DNA of 64,000 nucleotides from Limnephilus marmoratus (GCA_917880885.1 OU862922.1:20770627-20834626); one strand, 5' to 3'; counted from the stretch's first letter, positions 44,305-56,169 are shown. Notes: generated by a model not told the origin, from the sequence alone. Program-made: numbers and translations.

Positions 44305-44500
44305 AAAGATGACATGATAACTCAACACAGTGGCAAAATAACAAACATGTGAAAGGTCGTATCGTATCGTAGCCCATAACCTAAAGTAAATAACCTATTT
44401 GGTCTAGTTTTTTTTCTTCACTTTTCATGACTTTATATCACTTTTCAAAGAAGTGTTGACTTGCCACTGTGTTGAGTTGTCAGGTCACCACTAGGCCATT
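44305..44500. mobile_element. GGTGACC-type foldback MITE
   Basis: Left arm GATGACATGATAACTCAACA, CAGTGGCAA; right arm, reversed, GGTGACCTGACAACTCAACA, CAGTGGCAA, and inner GAAGTGTTGACTTGCC. Related to 21035-21234 (same TTTTCAAAGA.GTGTTGA block). No exact target duplication found. Confidence 0.55.
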
Positions 44501-44754
44501 CATTGTTAATATCTTTAAATTTCGAATGGAAACAAGAATTTTTGAAGTCAAACTTCTTTACGCACGCTTGACTTGGGGAGTAAGCTGGTGAATGCGTGTC
44601 GAGAGCGTTATGAAATGTGTGATCGGGCGAGGCGAACGGTCGGACGAGGCGAACGAATGTTGAAAGAGGGAGATATAAGTTAGTGAAATTTTACTTCAGT
44701 CGTGTCACGTGTGGTCTAAACACACTCGTTTTTTTTAATGTTTGTAGTTTCCAT

Positions 44755-44955
44755 TTTTTTTTTTACTTATGGAAAAAATATAGCGTAAAACCTTAAATTG
44801 TTACAATTGAAGACAAAATTAACCATTCTCAAACAAAAAATGAGAAACAGAAAAAAAAATTCAGTTGCATCTGGGAATTGAACTCAGGACCTCTCTCTTG
44901 CCGGGGAATTTTAATTGTATCATGCTTCGACTAAGAACAACCAACACTATCATCA
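44755..44955 (-). mobile_element. SINE-2, tRNA-derived
   Basis: Minus strand: a tRNA-like head with GGCAAGAGAGAGGTCC and B-box-like GAGTTCAATTCCC, then a T-rich body (TTTCTGTTTCTC, GAGAATGG, TTGTCTTCAATTG, TAAGGTTTTACGC) and a long A-run at the 3' end (T-run near 44755-44764). Body and head arms match both halves of the palindrome at 26697-26911. The small frames across it are artefacts. Confidence 0.65.
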
Positions 44956-46065
44956 TTTCTAAATGCATGTATTTTTCGGCTGCTATCTTTATGACCTTTC
45001 TGACGACTCCACCCGAAATAATTTGCAATAGATACACAACCATTTTTAATTTTTATTTTAAAAATTATGTATTTATCACAACATGCGTATTGTCGATACA
45101 ATAACTAATTGTATCTACAATTAATAGGTACACTCCCAATAAATCTGAGTAGGTACTTAAATATATACGTATTTTTGAGGGGTGTCAAACATAGCGGTAG
45201 GGACCTACCCATCTACCGACGCGCACTGAGTTGCCACTGTAAAAAAACATTTGGACATCGGTTCCACGAGGGGTTGGTTATTCGAAATTGAAATAAAAAA
45301 TCACAATAGATGGTTGCATCGGCAGGGTTAAATCAACCCTTTCAAATCTGAGGGATTTATTTATTTGATTTTAAAATCTTTTTGTAAAGTACAAATGTGT
45401 CGCAATTATGCACGCTTCTTGAACTCTGTGAATTGACCGTGAGAGTAATGTTTGGCTTGTATCGGTGTTGCCATTATTTGGGTTTAATATTCGCCATTTT
45501 TTCTATTCACTTCGCGCGCTTTCGGCCGTTCCAAATAATTTTAAAACGTACCCGTCAAATTTGACAATAGACAAATCTTAAAATTACGATCTTGGAAAGT
45601 TTATGATCGGGGAATAATTGATAATGAGCTCTATGGGAGTGTTCGACAGTTAATAAAGTATAAAAAATATAATAAAGTGATAAATTTGAAATTTCGAATT
45701 TGGAATGGAATGAAATCAAGCGTATTTGTTTCTGTCAATGTAAAATCATTTGTCAAGGACCTAATGGATCACTGATTATCTTTAATGGTTATCGAGACAA
45801 TATTTTGACTTATGTTACACGACGCCATCTGCCGAATATTAAGTTAAATGTTTTGAAATTAAGCGATGATGCGAAAGTCGTTAGAATAATCGTGTTGGCA
45901 AGTTGGTACACTTCAGCCACTGAGGGATTACACGCGGCGAATTTTCAAACGAAAATTAATTTGAAACAAAAAGTTAGGAACTAAAAACGTCAAAGGTAAG
46001 GAATGCGATGGATATGCTACTTGGCTGTTATATTTTGGCTGTGAGAAATTAGGATGTGTGTAATT
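44956..46065. other. No supported gene
   Basis: A 94-residue plus-strand frame at 45700-45984 has no recognised domain and no splice or transcript support visible, so it is not called. A palindromic GTCAAATTTGAC lies near 45558. Confidence 0.4.
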
Positions 46066-46110
46066 TTTGGGGATGCTGTGCGAGGGAATTTTTGAAAAGA
46101 GAAAGGCAAT
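46066..46110 (+). repeat. Repeat family B fragment
   Basis: GGGGATGCTGTGCGAGGGAA then AAAAGAGAAAGG matches the opening of repeat B only. Confidence 0.4.
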
Positions 46111-46197
46111 TTGGGCAGTTAACCAATAAAAAAACTTACATGGGTTCTAATGCGAAAAATGTGAACACGTATGCTGGTTATTCGTTTTACCTATTAC

Positions 46198-47133
46198 CAG
46201 GGCTGGGCAAAATACATGCTTTGCTGTAATTAAAATACAAATTACAAAATACTTTTTCACTTGTATTTAAAATACGAAATACAAAACACTTTCAAGTTGT
46301 GTATTTGAAATACAAAATACGATATTTAATTTTGTTTTTCATTTCAAATACGAATTACAAAATACAAAATACATTTGGTTTTGGTAGAACCTGTTGCAAC
46401 AAATTGTCGTAAGTGCCCTTATCTAAGGGTGCATTTCCATTGAAGCAAAGCTGAGCAGAGTGAAAAAATTGACCAATCATATTGCTCAGAAGACACATCT
46501 CATCTCCATTCCACTTGTAAATTTTGTGGTTTAGCACCCAGGTGTTCGATAATAATAATTATTATTATGACATTTGTATAGTGGAGTTTTGTGTTATTTC
46601 ACTTCAAGTGCGCTCTACAGTAATTATCTTAAAAATAATCTTGTATTCAGTCAAATTATTCCTATAGTGCTTGATCTAATTCTATAACACAAAAATCTAA
46701 TTCTAAAACACAATACAAAGCAATGATGGAATTTGATCACCTTTATTAATTATTATCAATTAACTCACGTCTTCATGAATAAATACCGCGAAACAATGAA
46801 AACAACAATTGACAAGATACTTGTTTTGACGTACCTACATTGTTGCCAACTCTAAATATTAACATAATATATTGTTCTGGATTCCAGCGTTTTTAGTCTA
46901 TGTATTATCTATGTCAGTTTATTTTTCATTATAATTATTAAGATCGCTAAATGTATTTGAAAATGTATTTTGAAGCCATAAGTATTCGAAATAAAAATTA
47001 CAAAATAACTCAGCGTCAGGTAATTAAAATACCAATTACAAAATACATTTTTAGGAAGTAATTGAAATACAAATACAAATACAAAATACGTATTTGCATT
47101 TCAAATACGTATTTCAAATACTGCCCAGCCCTG
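46198..47133. mobile_element. hAT element rich in ATACAAATAC repeats
   Basis: Ends CAGGGCTGGGCA at both sides; perfect 8-bp duplications CCTATTAC at 46190-46197 and 47134-47141. The outer ~150 bp on each side consist of AAATACAAATTACAAAATAC-like units in inverted orientation. The interior (46380-46960) has no transposase. 936 bp, non-autonomous. Confidence 0.85.
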
Positions 47134-47517
47134 CCTATTACACGACTCTTTAACTGTATCTAAAGGTTGAAGCTCTAGAACTTTGAAATACCAGTAAAAC
47201 ATTATTTTAATCGATCGTCTGTATTCTAATGATTGTATTATCACTAAATAGTTGTTATAAAATTGAAGGAATATAGATTTAAGTTTAATTTATTTTCAAA
47301 CATTGGCAGCGTATCTTTGGAAATCCCCTGACAGTAAGTAACATTCTACGGTCCCGATATGCTTGAAGGAAATTGGGACTGATTGGGACACTAAGTTTGA
47401 TTTCATTAAAGGGGAGAGACGGGTAGACTGGCGCAGAAAGATTGCTACCTATTGAAAAGGGGAGACTGACGCAAAACGTTGCTAACTCGATGTGACAGAT
47501 GCTCCCCTGCAAAGAAG

Positions 47518-48545
47518 ATTAGAAACATTTTTTCCGTCTAATTTTACAGTGTTTAGTACGGGTGTACAAACTAACCCCACTGAACGAAATTTACCCCGAA
47601 TTCATTACTATTTTTCCCATTTCACCCCAAAAATCTGGATTATTGCGATTAGAAACAATTTTTCGTCGAATTTTGCAGTTTTGCGGATGAGTATATCAAG
47701 CCTTACCCTAGATTTTCAAGTTCTCCTCTTATTCATTACTACAGTCTGTCAAATAAAAGTAGAGAATATAGGAGGGCGCCACTGTAGTTCAAATGGCAAT
47801 ACTAAACATATAACTCATGGTGTTGATGTAAAGCAATGTAACCTATATTTTTATAAAAAATTAAAAAGGCGTAAAAGTGAAAAAAAAAATCTCATTACAA
47901 TATAGCTACCCACTGATCTCAAAATTAGAATTGCGTATAGGTGTATTAGTATTATACCTTCGCAATTTTGCGTTAACATAATGAAGAAAAACGATAATGT
48001 AATAAAATATAAAGCACAGTTTAGAGATTGCTCACATTTATTTAATTACTAGCTCTAATTTTAGTTCTGAATATTTTTAACTCATTCAGATCTAAAAGTA
48101 GTGTAACTAAACTCACCGTTAGTGATTCTTCCTTTCTACCTACTGTTAAATTCAAATTTATGTTAAATTAAATGAAAGCAAATCGCTTCATAAAACATCT
48201 TTTAATCAAATTTATATCATGAACAAAAAAATGTTTTTTTAAATGTGGTTTACTGTGTTCTACACATTCAGTGACATTGCACTTTAAAATAATATTTGAC
48301 AGTTAATTGGTGTTGCCAGCCTACAAATATTGTAGTTCAATTTTTTATATTTTCTACTCTTATTTGACAGACTCTATTTTGCTTTTCTTTCACCCCAAAA
48401 AACTATATATTATATATCATTGAAATAGAAGCATTTTTCGCAGTGTTTAGTGCGGGTAAGTATATCCCACTAACCTAACCCCAGTGTTTCGTGTGCTCCC
48501 CGAATATATTTCTATTTTGTCTTTTTTTCACCCCAAAAACGATAT
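47518..48545 (+). repeat. 130-bp tandem array, split by an insertion
   Basis: Units begin ATTAGAAACA at 47518 and 47648 (130 bp apart) and share TTTTACAGTGTTTAGTACGG / GTTTAGTGCGGGTA, ATTCATTACTATTTT and TTTCACCCCAAAAA. A third, diverged unit continues at 48377-48545. The array is interrupted by the TA-flanked element at 47742-48374; joining the two flanks recreates the ATTCATTACTA-TTTT junction seen in the uninterrupted unit. Confidence 0.75.
47742..48374. mobile_element. Tc1/mariner-type MITE in a tandem array
   Basis: Inverted ends CAGTCTGTCAAATAAAAGTA and, reversed, GAGTCTGTCAAATAAGAGTA; TA at 47740-47741 and 48375-48376. Inner subterminal TGTAGTTCAA occurs near both ends. 633 bp, no transposase recognised. 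Confidence 0.8.
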
Positions 48546-48828
48546 TTTAATGATGGCATTGTTGCAGATCCGTGGTGAACTCCCCTTATGCGAAATATCG
48601 GCATAAAAAATACAAAAAAACTGAAAACAGTACATAACAGCAGGTTGATCCGATTATTTTTTTTGCTAAATGGCGTATCGAAGCAACGCGGATGAAAATG
48701 GAAGAATTGGGTAATCAATTTGCGATGTATTCAATTACATTAGCTTTGTTACTGATGATACGAGTAATGCATTGCATCATGCGAAATACGTAATGGGGTA
48801 TATTTAGTAGGTACCGCATAAGAGACCG
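48546..48828. other. No gene seen
   Basis: Non-coding; nothing assigned. Confidence 0.4.
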
Positions 48829-48830
48829 GA

Positions 48831-48902
48831 CTGCTCTCAATCGCTTGGAGCCAGCGTGCTCTATGGCAACCCCAGTTGGGGTATGTTGAGAGGCTGAAAA
48901 TC
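48831..48902 (-). mobile_element. SINE-1 fragment (3' end)
   Basis: Minus strand CAGCCTCTCAACATACCCC, AACTGGGGTTGCCATAG, GCTGGCTCCAAGCG matches the SINE-1 3' end. Truncated. Confidence 0.6.
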
Positions 48903-50485
48903 ACACTTAACCCCTCAGGCCTCGGGCATATTTTGTCAGAAGTTCAAAATATTTTCGCTTTGCAATACAATCCAAATAAATGGAATATTTCTAATTGCAT
49001 CCGAAAACTAAAAACTGTTTTTGGAAGGTGATGAAATACGCATTAAAATTTCATTATTAAAAAAAAAAAATTTTTTTTAAATATAAAAAAAATACCCTCG
49101 TATTCATATGTTATTCGGCAAATATATAAACGTTATCGTGAACTCATTTTTTTTTCAAATTGCGGTCGGATACTTCGGTTTAATAAAGGTGTATATTCTA
49201 ATTATTTTGTGGTTAAGACGACAATATACCCTTAAATATATTCAGAATCTTAACGACGTAAGTAAAGAAGCCGTGTATACAAAATTGCGACTCGCGACCC
49301 GTGTATTGGACGGACCTACTGTCGCCTTTGCCGTATCAAAGAAAAGAAGAAGAAGACAAATAATATGGGAATCTTACCGACGTAAGTGAAGAAAGCGTTT
49401 AAACAAATATGCGCCCACGGCACGGCATATTGGACGGGCGTACGGTCGAATTCACCCTAGCAGGCCTGGAGATTCGACCTTTCCGCCGCGTTCATTTTAA
49501 TTAATTCTGAAGAACGTGTTACAAATATTTAAAATGTGTCTCCATGTCGCACTCCCGAAGTTATTAATTCATCATCTAGATAAATAAAATCTGGTGAAAA
49601 ACGGGTTATAAAGTTTTAAAATCGTTGTACGTAAAATATATTAATGGTGAGGTATTGTTCTTATTAATCTTAAATACAAATAACTTACATACATTCCCAG
49701 TGTTCTGTTGGAATAAAAAAGTTATTAAATAAACAGTTATAGTTACGAATTCGCCGTAAATGATTAAAATGTGAGTTTCGAGCAAGCAAAAAATATTAGC
49801 GTTGTGTACTGCCTTATCTTTTAGATTTGTATATAAAGCGTGATGTTTTATCTTTCTAACACCGTTTAGTTCACTTTCAGTTATGTATGATATTAAGGGA
49901 GACACAACGATATCTATAAGACTGTTGGAATTACCTGAAGGGTTAAATGTAGAACAAATTTGAATTCATTGAACCAGAGTTACGCAGGACGCACAGATAA
50001 TCAAAACTAGTATTATTGAATATTATAAAAAAAAATCTATTTAGCTCCGTCAATGATTAAAACGCTACTGAATAAATAAAATTTGCTATTGCCGCCAATA
50101 TTCCATCAGCGGGTAATTGATATTGTCAGGGGATTGGCCGTTTTCGACAAATCTCCGAAATAAGCACTAATGTACAATCCGTCGACAGGAATAATGCCCG
50201 TTAAAATATTTAGGTTTGCTGAACAGAAGGGGCAATACTAATAAAAGGTATATTGATTAATGATTTTACCCTACTTTGCAAACTTATCGGAACTGCCTTA
50301 TTTTAAGGGTCTTGAAATGGCATCAACAACTACTAGATTGATAATATTATTTGCTCAATCGTGTGATTTTTAAGGGATGGGAAACGAAGCCAATTGTCTA
50401 TTTATAATGTACATAGATGCTAATGGATTGAAGACTTATTAAGGGAGAATGCCTCAGTCGTGACATATTCAGAAGTAATCTTACT
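48903..50485. other. Non-coding with a 124-bp tandem duplication
   Basis: The block AATCTTAACGACGTAAGTAA... at 49246 recurs as AATCTTACCGACGTAAGTGA... at 49370, with GTATTGGACGG / ATATTGGACGG near each end. A 93-residue frame crosses the first unit but has no recognised domain. 50200-50460 looks like single-copy sequence. No gene called. Confidence 0.45.
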
Positions 50486-50493
50486 ATCTATAC

Positions 50494-51251
50494 CAGGGGT
50501 CACCAATTACTTTCATTAGGGGTCCGTTTTTTAAAATAACATGACCGTCGCGGTCCGGAAGGGAAAAAGCCTACCCCCCCTCCCCCTCCCCACCGGCTTA
50601 ACAATTGAAATAATAAACTGTACTATTTAAATATGTGTAGATACAATATCAATGATCAAATAAAACGAATGGTTTCCGGAACATTATTTTATAAAATAAT
50701 AAGCAAATGTTATGAATAAAAAGAAGAACCAAGGTTTTTTTACAATATTTACGAGAAAAATGTCATTTTTTGCCTTGGACTATCCGCCCGAAGTTTGGAC
50801 TAAAGTTTGTGCAGTCTATTGTCATTAAATCTTGGAGATGGTCATCATATTTTTAATGAAGTTAACATTGGAAAATGCTGCTTCACAAACATATGTTGAC
50901 CCAAAGAAGTTGAAATGAGAAGTTTCAATGCAATTTTTTTTAAATTCTGGGTATTTATTAGCACAAACAAATTTCATCCAAAACTTTTGACAAGAAACTT
51001 CCTGTTTATGATGTTTTAAAACTGCATTTTCTTGGAAATCGATCATTTCCATCTGGAGAGCAGCTTTATTACCCCCGAAAATATTTGCAGCTTCATTGGT
51101 CCATGCAGAGAGTAAATGTTACTGAGGATGTCGACGACATTCTCAATTTTCTTAAAATCTGTGAATCTGTTTTCAAACTGTCCGCACAAAATAGGCCGGC
51201 GCGGCGCGGCGGTCCGGATCCGGACCGCGGTCCGTTATTTGGTGACCCCTG
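50494..51251 (-). mobile_element. hAT element with transposase remnant
   Basis: Ends CAGGGGTCACCAATTAC and, reversed, CAGGGGTCACCAAATAAC; perfect 8-bp duplications ATCTATAC at 50486-50493 and 51252-51259. 758 bp. GCGGTCCGG-type subterminal motifs near both ends. Carries the remnant at 50825-51190. Confidence 0.9.
50825..51190 (-). pseudogene. hAT transposase C-terminal remnant
   Basis: Minus-strand reading: FENRFTDFKKIENVVDILSN, then after a shift NEAANIFGGNKAALQMEMIDFQ, and the dimerisation signature FGSTYVCEAAFSNVNFIKN before a stop at 50825. This order is typical of the GTF2IRD2/FAM200/ZBED5-like hAT transposases. The zinc finger and first two catalytic residues are deleted, so it is inactive. 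Confidence 0.75.
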
Positions 51252-51259
51252 ATCTATAC

Positions 51260-51829
51260 TATACGAGTACTTAATATTATAAATGCAAAAGTGCGTATGT
51301 TTGTTTGTTACGCTTTCACGCCTAAACCGCTAAACCGACATACAAAATTCTTTCACCAATAGAAAGCTACATTATCAGCGAGTAACATAGACTGCATGAA
51401 ATGGTAAGCTCTGGCGTTATGAATATGTGTGTATAAATGAAAATGTGTATTTCATATATTTTAGCGGCAAGGAGGAAAGGTAAGGGGAAGGTGGGATTCG
51501 CGGAGAGGGAAGAGACGAGGGAGGGGGACGCCAGGGAAGGTGGAAGGGAACGGGGACGCACGGGAAAGGACATACAGATTTCTTTGAATCGCATTGCAAC
51601 GCATGCCGGCTACCAGCTAGTAATATTATAAATGCGAAAGTGCGTGGGTTTGTTTGTTACGCTTTCACGCCTTAACCAATAAACCGATTTTGAAAATTCT
51701 TTAACAAATAGAAAGCTACATTATATGCGTATAAAATAGGGTGTACATAATGGTAAGCTCTGGCGTTATGAAATTATAAATATTACTATGTTATATTAAT
51801 ATTTATTATACGTTTTTTGTCCCTAACAA
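51260..51829 (+). mobile_element. Helitron-like repeats, two tandem units
   Basis: TAATATTATAAATGC.AAAGTGCG, GTTTGTTACGCTTTCACGCC, AACCG, GAAAGCTACATTAT and TGGTAAGCTCTGGCGTTATG occur twice (51275-51420 and 51620-51771). Between them is a GC-rich AGGGAAGGTGGAAGG stretch, and the first unit ends GCCGGCTACCAGCTAG, resembling a Helitron 3' end (CTAG before T). The second unit is interrupted by the hAT at 51830-52872 and appears to resume to about 53100. No replicase/helicase seen. Confidence 0.5.
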
Positions 51830-52872
51830 CAGGGCCGGATCTACGAAATCTGGCGCCCTGTGCAGTAGGTACCGATGGCGCCCCCCCCCACCCTACATTT
51901 TTATTTTGATTAAAAATTCGTTCACCCCAATTTTTTATTTTTTTTATTAAATTATTTTTTTTTTACACTAATTTATCAAATAAAATCAAGACATATAAAG
52001 GGTGTAACTTTTCCAAGTGACCTGGCGGTAGCTCTCACACTCGTTTTTTTTTAAAGAGAGGATCGCCAGGAGCCCTATACTCTCTGAATCTATTGGGTAA
52101 ACATAAATTATGGTGCTATTTGAATTATTTTAGGAAAAACTCTTTGCAAGTTATGCTTTAAAATAATACAACGAATTGTTTGTTTGTGCCCGTACCATGA
52201 TTTAAAATATAGGTTACGAGACAATGCTGGTGGTTTCGCTGAACTAGGTTCATTATACATTCTTGAGATTTACTGCGTTTATGTACCTATATACCCTACG
52301 CGAATATTAGAAAAAGCAAATACAAATACGTTCTCATGGCAACGTACAACACAAGAATAGCATCTACAGCTTCTGACTAGCAACAGGCAGTCCCGACGAG
52401 AGACAGTGAGCAGTGATAATAAGAATATAACCTCAAATTTGTACCTTGCATTTCCCCTGTGTTGAGCGAACAAACACTAAACACTGACGTATGGTATCAA
52501 CGGCTTACGAACAAAAATACCGCGCTGTGATTGGTTATTGAATTTGGATCGCACCTATTCGTCGTAAAACACGGTAAAAGATATATGGAAAAATAGATCT
52601 TACGTTTAAACTAAATATATGGAATTTGTAAAAAAATTCTGTAACTGGCTATAAATTCGTAAGCCGTTGATACCAACCAGATGCGTGCGCATTCTGTTTC
52701 TTTGGAAAGTGTTGCTAGAGCGTAATAATTATTTCGTACTATGGGTAATTTTTAAACGATTCAGGGAATATTATAACTAAATTTTAATACAATATTTATT
52801 TTCTCACGGCGCCCCTTCGGAGTTGGCGCCAGGTTTTTGCACGTTTTTGAACGTATGGCAGATCCGGCGCTG
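51830..52872. mobile_element. hAT element, non-autonomous
   Basis: Ends CAGGGCCGGATCTACG and, reversed, CAGCGCCGGATCTGCC; perfect 8-bp duplications CCTAACAA at 51822-51829 and 52873-52880. Subterminal GGCGCC motifs at both ends. 1043 bp with no transposase. It holds a nested inverted-repeat element at 52492-52675 and is itself inside Helitron-like DNA. Confidence 0.85.
52492..52675. mobile_element. MITE nested in the hAT at 51830-52872
   Basis: Perfect 20-bp inverted ends TGGTATCAACGGCTTACGAA at 52492-52511 and its complement at 52656-52675. 184 bp, no coding. No clear target duplication next to it. The superfamily is unknown. Confidence 0.7.
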
Positions 52873-53206
52873 CCTAACAAAATTGCTAACGTCAGAAGAA
52901 AAGCAAAACAAATCGTTGTCTTGGTAACTATGTTGATATATTTGCGGGGAATTTTATTTCAGGCATCGTAGTTAATAAAAATGAATCTCCAAAATGTTTG
53001 TACGCGCATAACTTCCGAACGACTGCACCAAATTGGATAAATATTTTTTTTGTGTTCGTTATTCAAGGTTTGTATAACTGGTGAGCTCTGGCATTATGAA
53101 ATTTGTATAAAAAATTGCAATGGGTGGCGAGCTGTTTGAAAACTGAATGTACCGGGACTGAATGTATGGCATCGTGTAAGAAACTTGTTTCCTTTTTTCC
53201 AAAGCC

Positions 53207-53394
53207 ATTTCAATGGAAAATGCTCCGAATAACTATCTTAATTGGATCATGGTGCATAGGCGTGAGTTACGCCAAACCGACCCGTTCCAACGCTCAACAG
53301 CTCGGCTATGGAATGATATACCTGCTTTTGTATTTACTTCGCCATACAATATGGTTATGTTTTTATCATTAGTTTTTATGTCAATATCGCGCAA
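53207..53394 (+). pseudogene. Non-LTR reverse transcriptase 3' fragment
   Basis: Decayed copy of the C-terminus seen at 33119-33786: TTCAATGGAAAATGCTCCGA, CGTGAGTTACGCCAAACCGA, CAACAGCTCGGCTATGGAAT, translated in part as STARLWNDIPAFVF. Directly abuts the SINE-1 at 53395. Confidence 0.7.
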
Positions 53395-53768
53395 GCGTGC
53401 CAACTGATCCCAACCATCTACAGCCAGTTAGACCATGGCATCCCAATTGGGGTATGTTGTCAGGATGAAGTTGTGGGAAGGGGAAGGAGATGATAAAGAG
53501 GATGGTAAGGAGCACCTGGCTATTCAGATCAGGTTACAAAACACGGCTAAAGCCATTTCGAGCAAAGTTTCAATTCTGAATGGTGGTCATACATCAGGGC
53601 AATACTGAGAGTATCTTCCACTCTGGAATGTGCAGCAAATGTACCTCATATTATTATGAATCATTTAATTGTGAAATAAAATAAATTAGTGTAATCAAAT
53701 TTACTTGCGCACGACTTGGTTTGAACCCACGACCTTCAAGAGCCTTACCCCTCGACCACCGAGACAGT
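53395..53768 (-). mobile_element. SINE-1, full-length with tRNA head
   Basis: Minus strand: a tRNA-like head CTCGGTGGTCGAGGGGTAAG (A-box) and GTGGGTTCAAACC (B-box), then an AT-rich linker with ATTTATTTTATTTCAC, and the SINE-1 body from GCACATTCCAGAGTGGAAG to the 3' end near GGATCAGTTGG. The best evidence, with 61877-62260, that the repeat is a tRNA-derived SINE. Confidence 0.8.
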
Positions 53769-53819
53769 TATGGTTCTCTTTGAGATCCAGATTTCTCTCC
53801 TGATTATTCTCGAAACGAG

Positions 53820-53860
53820 GACGTACACAGCATTCCCAAAGTTGAGTGGAGTTATGTTTA
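53820..53860 (-). repeat. Repeat family B fragment
   Basis: Minus strand has CTTTGGGAATGCTGTGTACG, like the opening of repeat B; no other part is present. Confidence 0.3.
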
Positions 53861-55849
53861 AAACATACTAGTGAAGTAGGTACCTATTAATTTATCCACC
53901 AGAACAAATTTCAACAAGTTGCAGGTATAAATAAAGAACCCAGCAGATACCATAATTATTTCACTTGAGCCACAAATTAATATCTTCATTCACAGCTTTG
54001 GCTACATTAAATTAGACCAGAACAAAAGCGTATTCTGAAATATGACCAGGGAGCATTTGTCTATGGTCGTTTGATGGCCATTTCTATGCTAAGATGGCAG
54101 TTTTTGTCCATGGAATACAATTATATATGCTAATCTGTCGGGGTGTCCCCGTAAAGGGTTGATATTACTACATTTTTTGACCCTTTCACACCATTTAATT
54201 TTTCGTCACACTGTGCCATTTGCTCCTTGAGTTATGATGACCGTTTGGTGTTGGTTTGCGTATGAATGTAAAACATGGATGTAATTATGATTTAATGTGT
54301 TAAAATGTATATTTTAACGGTTTCTCATTCCTTTGCCAGATTATTATCATATTATGAGGTTTGAGAATGCAAGTTCGTATATATTCATACGTTTACTTTT
54401 GAGATACGAGTATATCTGGATGTGAGTTTGTGAACTTCAATTTTTTAAAACCATTTACAGCCGTTTTAGTTTAAAATTACTTCAGAACCGATTATCATTT
54501 ACCCTACGTTTACCTATATCGCATTTCACGCCGATATCGTCAAAATTTAAGGAAAAAATCCTAAAAAAATATTTTTAAACCGCAACTCTAATAAATAAAT
54601 GTTCTTAACTTATCACTTGTTAAGTTTGAGTCTATCTCTGCTTGTTACTTACTAAGATTACATGCAACACATCATCCTTATCACGGAGTCTTGGTTTTTA
54701 AAATTCATTCGAACCACTTTTTTCAAACCAACTCTTGATGTCTACACAATTATATTTCCTGGGTTTGAGGCTGTTGTTTGTTTTCTTCTTCCGTTTTTTT
54801 TCTATAAATATCGAAGTCTCACAAATACGGGTACATTAGATGCTTTCTATGAAAACTCTTCTCAGTTCCATATTTCCAAACATAGTGTAGGTACCTACCT
54901 GTACATAAGATTTATCGTGTAATACCTACTCGTGCAAGTTGTCACTGACCCTAAGTAAATAATTTTGAGAATGAATATTATTATCAGATAACATTGAAAA
55001 ATGCTTTTATTGCATTGTGTTAAAAAGGGGCCATTACCTTTATGACAGTTAACTACTCTATTAATACGCAACTTAACAATGCAAAGGTATTCAAAACGAG
55101 GTGCTAAATAGTTCTAAATACAACGGGTCACTGTGGGAACAAAATAAAAGACACATTTGATGGATGGTCTCCGCTCTAGATCCAAGCGAAGATGCCATTT
55201 CTAAATCATTAGCGAAAAGGTCAGAAGAAATTTAACAAAGGGTCTGAACAGCACCCCTGAATGCGCAATGTAAAGATATTGTGTATTTACTGCATACCCT
55301 TATTGTCCGGAAGGGAAAACATCCCTGATTGCCATATAATGACATCGCTTGTCCGTTTGTGATGACCCTAATATTTTTTGTCGCGAATAAAGGAACGGGT
55401 GTCGCTTTATTAATGGGACCCGATAAAAATAAATGTTTTGGGGTGGTAGGTGTTTCGCATTGTCCGCTGGTCCTTTAAATGTTTAAAAGGTATTAATGGA
55501 TTCGTAACCGGAAGTTGAGAAATGGGATCCAGTTGAATATAATGAAATGAAATAAATAATAGGTGTGAATGTATCCTTCAGATAATGTTGCAGTATTTCT
55601 TACGATGTTAACCTTTGACCATGCGCTTCGTGCACCATGTGCAGTTTACTCCCATTTTGTGTGTGTATATTTCTAATATTTTGTAATGGTTTCTACGCTT
55701 TACTACGTTTGGCCGAGTGCTTTTTCAGAAAACCGAATGCGGTGGTTCATTTGTATTTAAATAGTTATTTTATTCAATTTATGGGCAGAAGTATAGATGT
55801 TTCAGTAATATTCAGGAAAACTAATTTTAAAATTATCTTTAACGATGTG
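53861..55849. other. No gene seen; probable single-copy DNA
   Basis: Mostly free of the repeats identified elsewhere. 54000-54130 and 55140-55540 are less AT-rich and look unique. Short frames (54662-54922, 55637-55861) have no recognised content. Confidence 0.4.
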
Positions 55850-56169
55850 TGTTCGAGATAAACTCCGAAACTACTTAACCGATTTTGATGAAATTTGGCT
55901 TATTGTATGTAATTTGATCCGACTTAAGGGTTAAATTAGTTTTTATCTCGATTATTGACCTCAATATTTATTAATGCGAATTAAATATTCATTAAATGTT
56001 TGTTATTTGACAATGCTTTGTAATTATTTGTAAGTTCCGTAAGTTTCTAACGGATGGCGGTGTGATTTAATTTATATATATATAATACGACACAACACTT
56101 GGTTATCTGGGTTGGGTATGTTGATGGCGTTGTGTTTTGTTAGCCACAGCAACGCGTGGGCGGGTCAGA
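55850..56169 (+). mobile_element. Helitron-like element, 3' part
   Basis: AACTACTTAACCGATTTTGA, GATGAAATTTGG, and at the 3' end GTTAGCCACAGCAACGCGTG, a hairpin CCACAGCAACGCGTGG followed by GCGGGTCAG. This is the same 3' end, in opposite orientation, as at 2648. The terminal CTAG is lost. Confidence 0.5.

Noticed and set aside
45700..45984. 94-residue plus-strand frame
   Set aside because: No recognisable family, no clear start context or splice signal; could be chance in a 1-kb gap.
49108..49389. 93-residue frame with a hydrophobic N-terminus
   Set aside because: Crosses one unit of a tandem duplication and the frame is not kept in the second unit; no family recognised.
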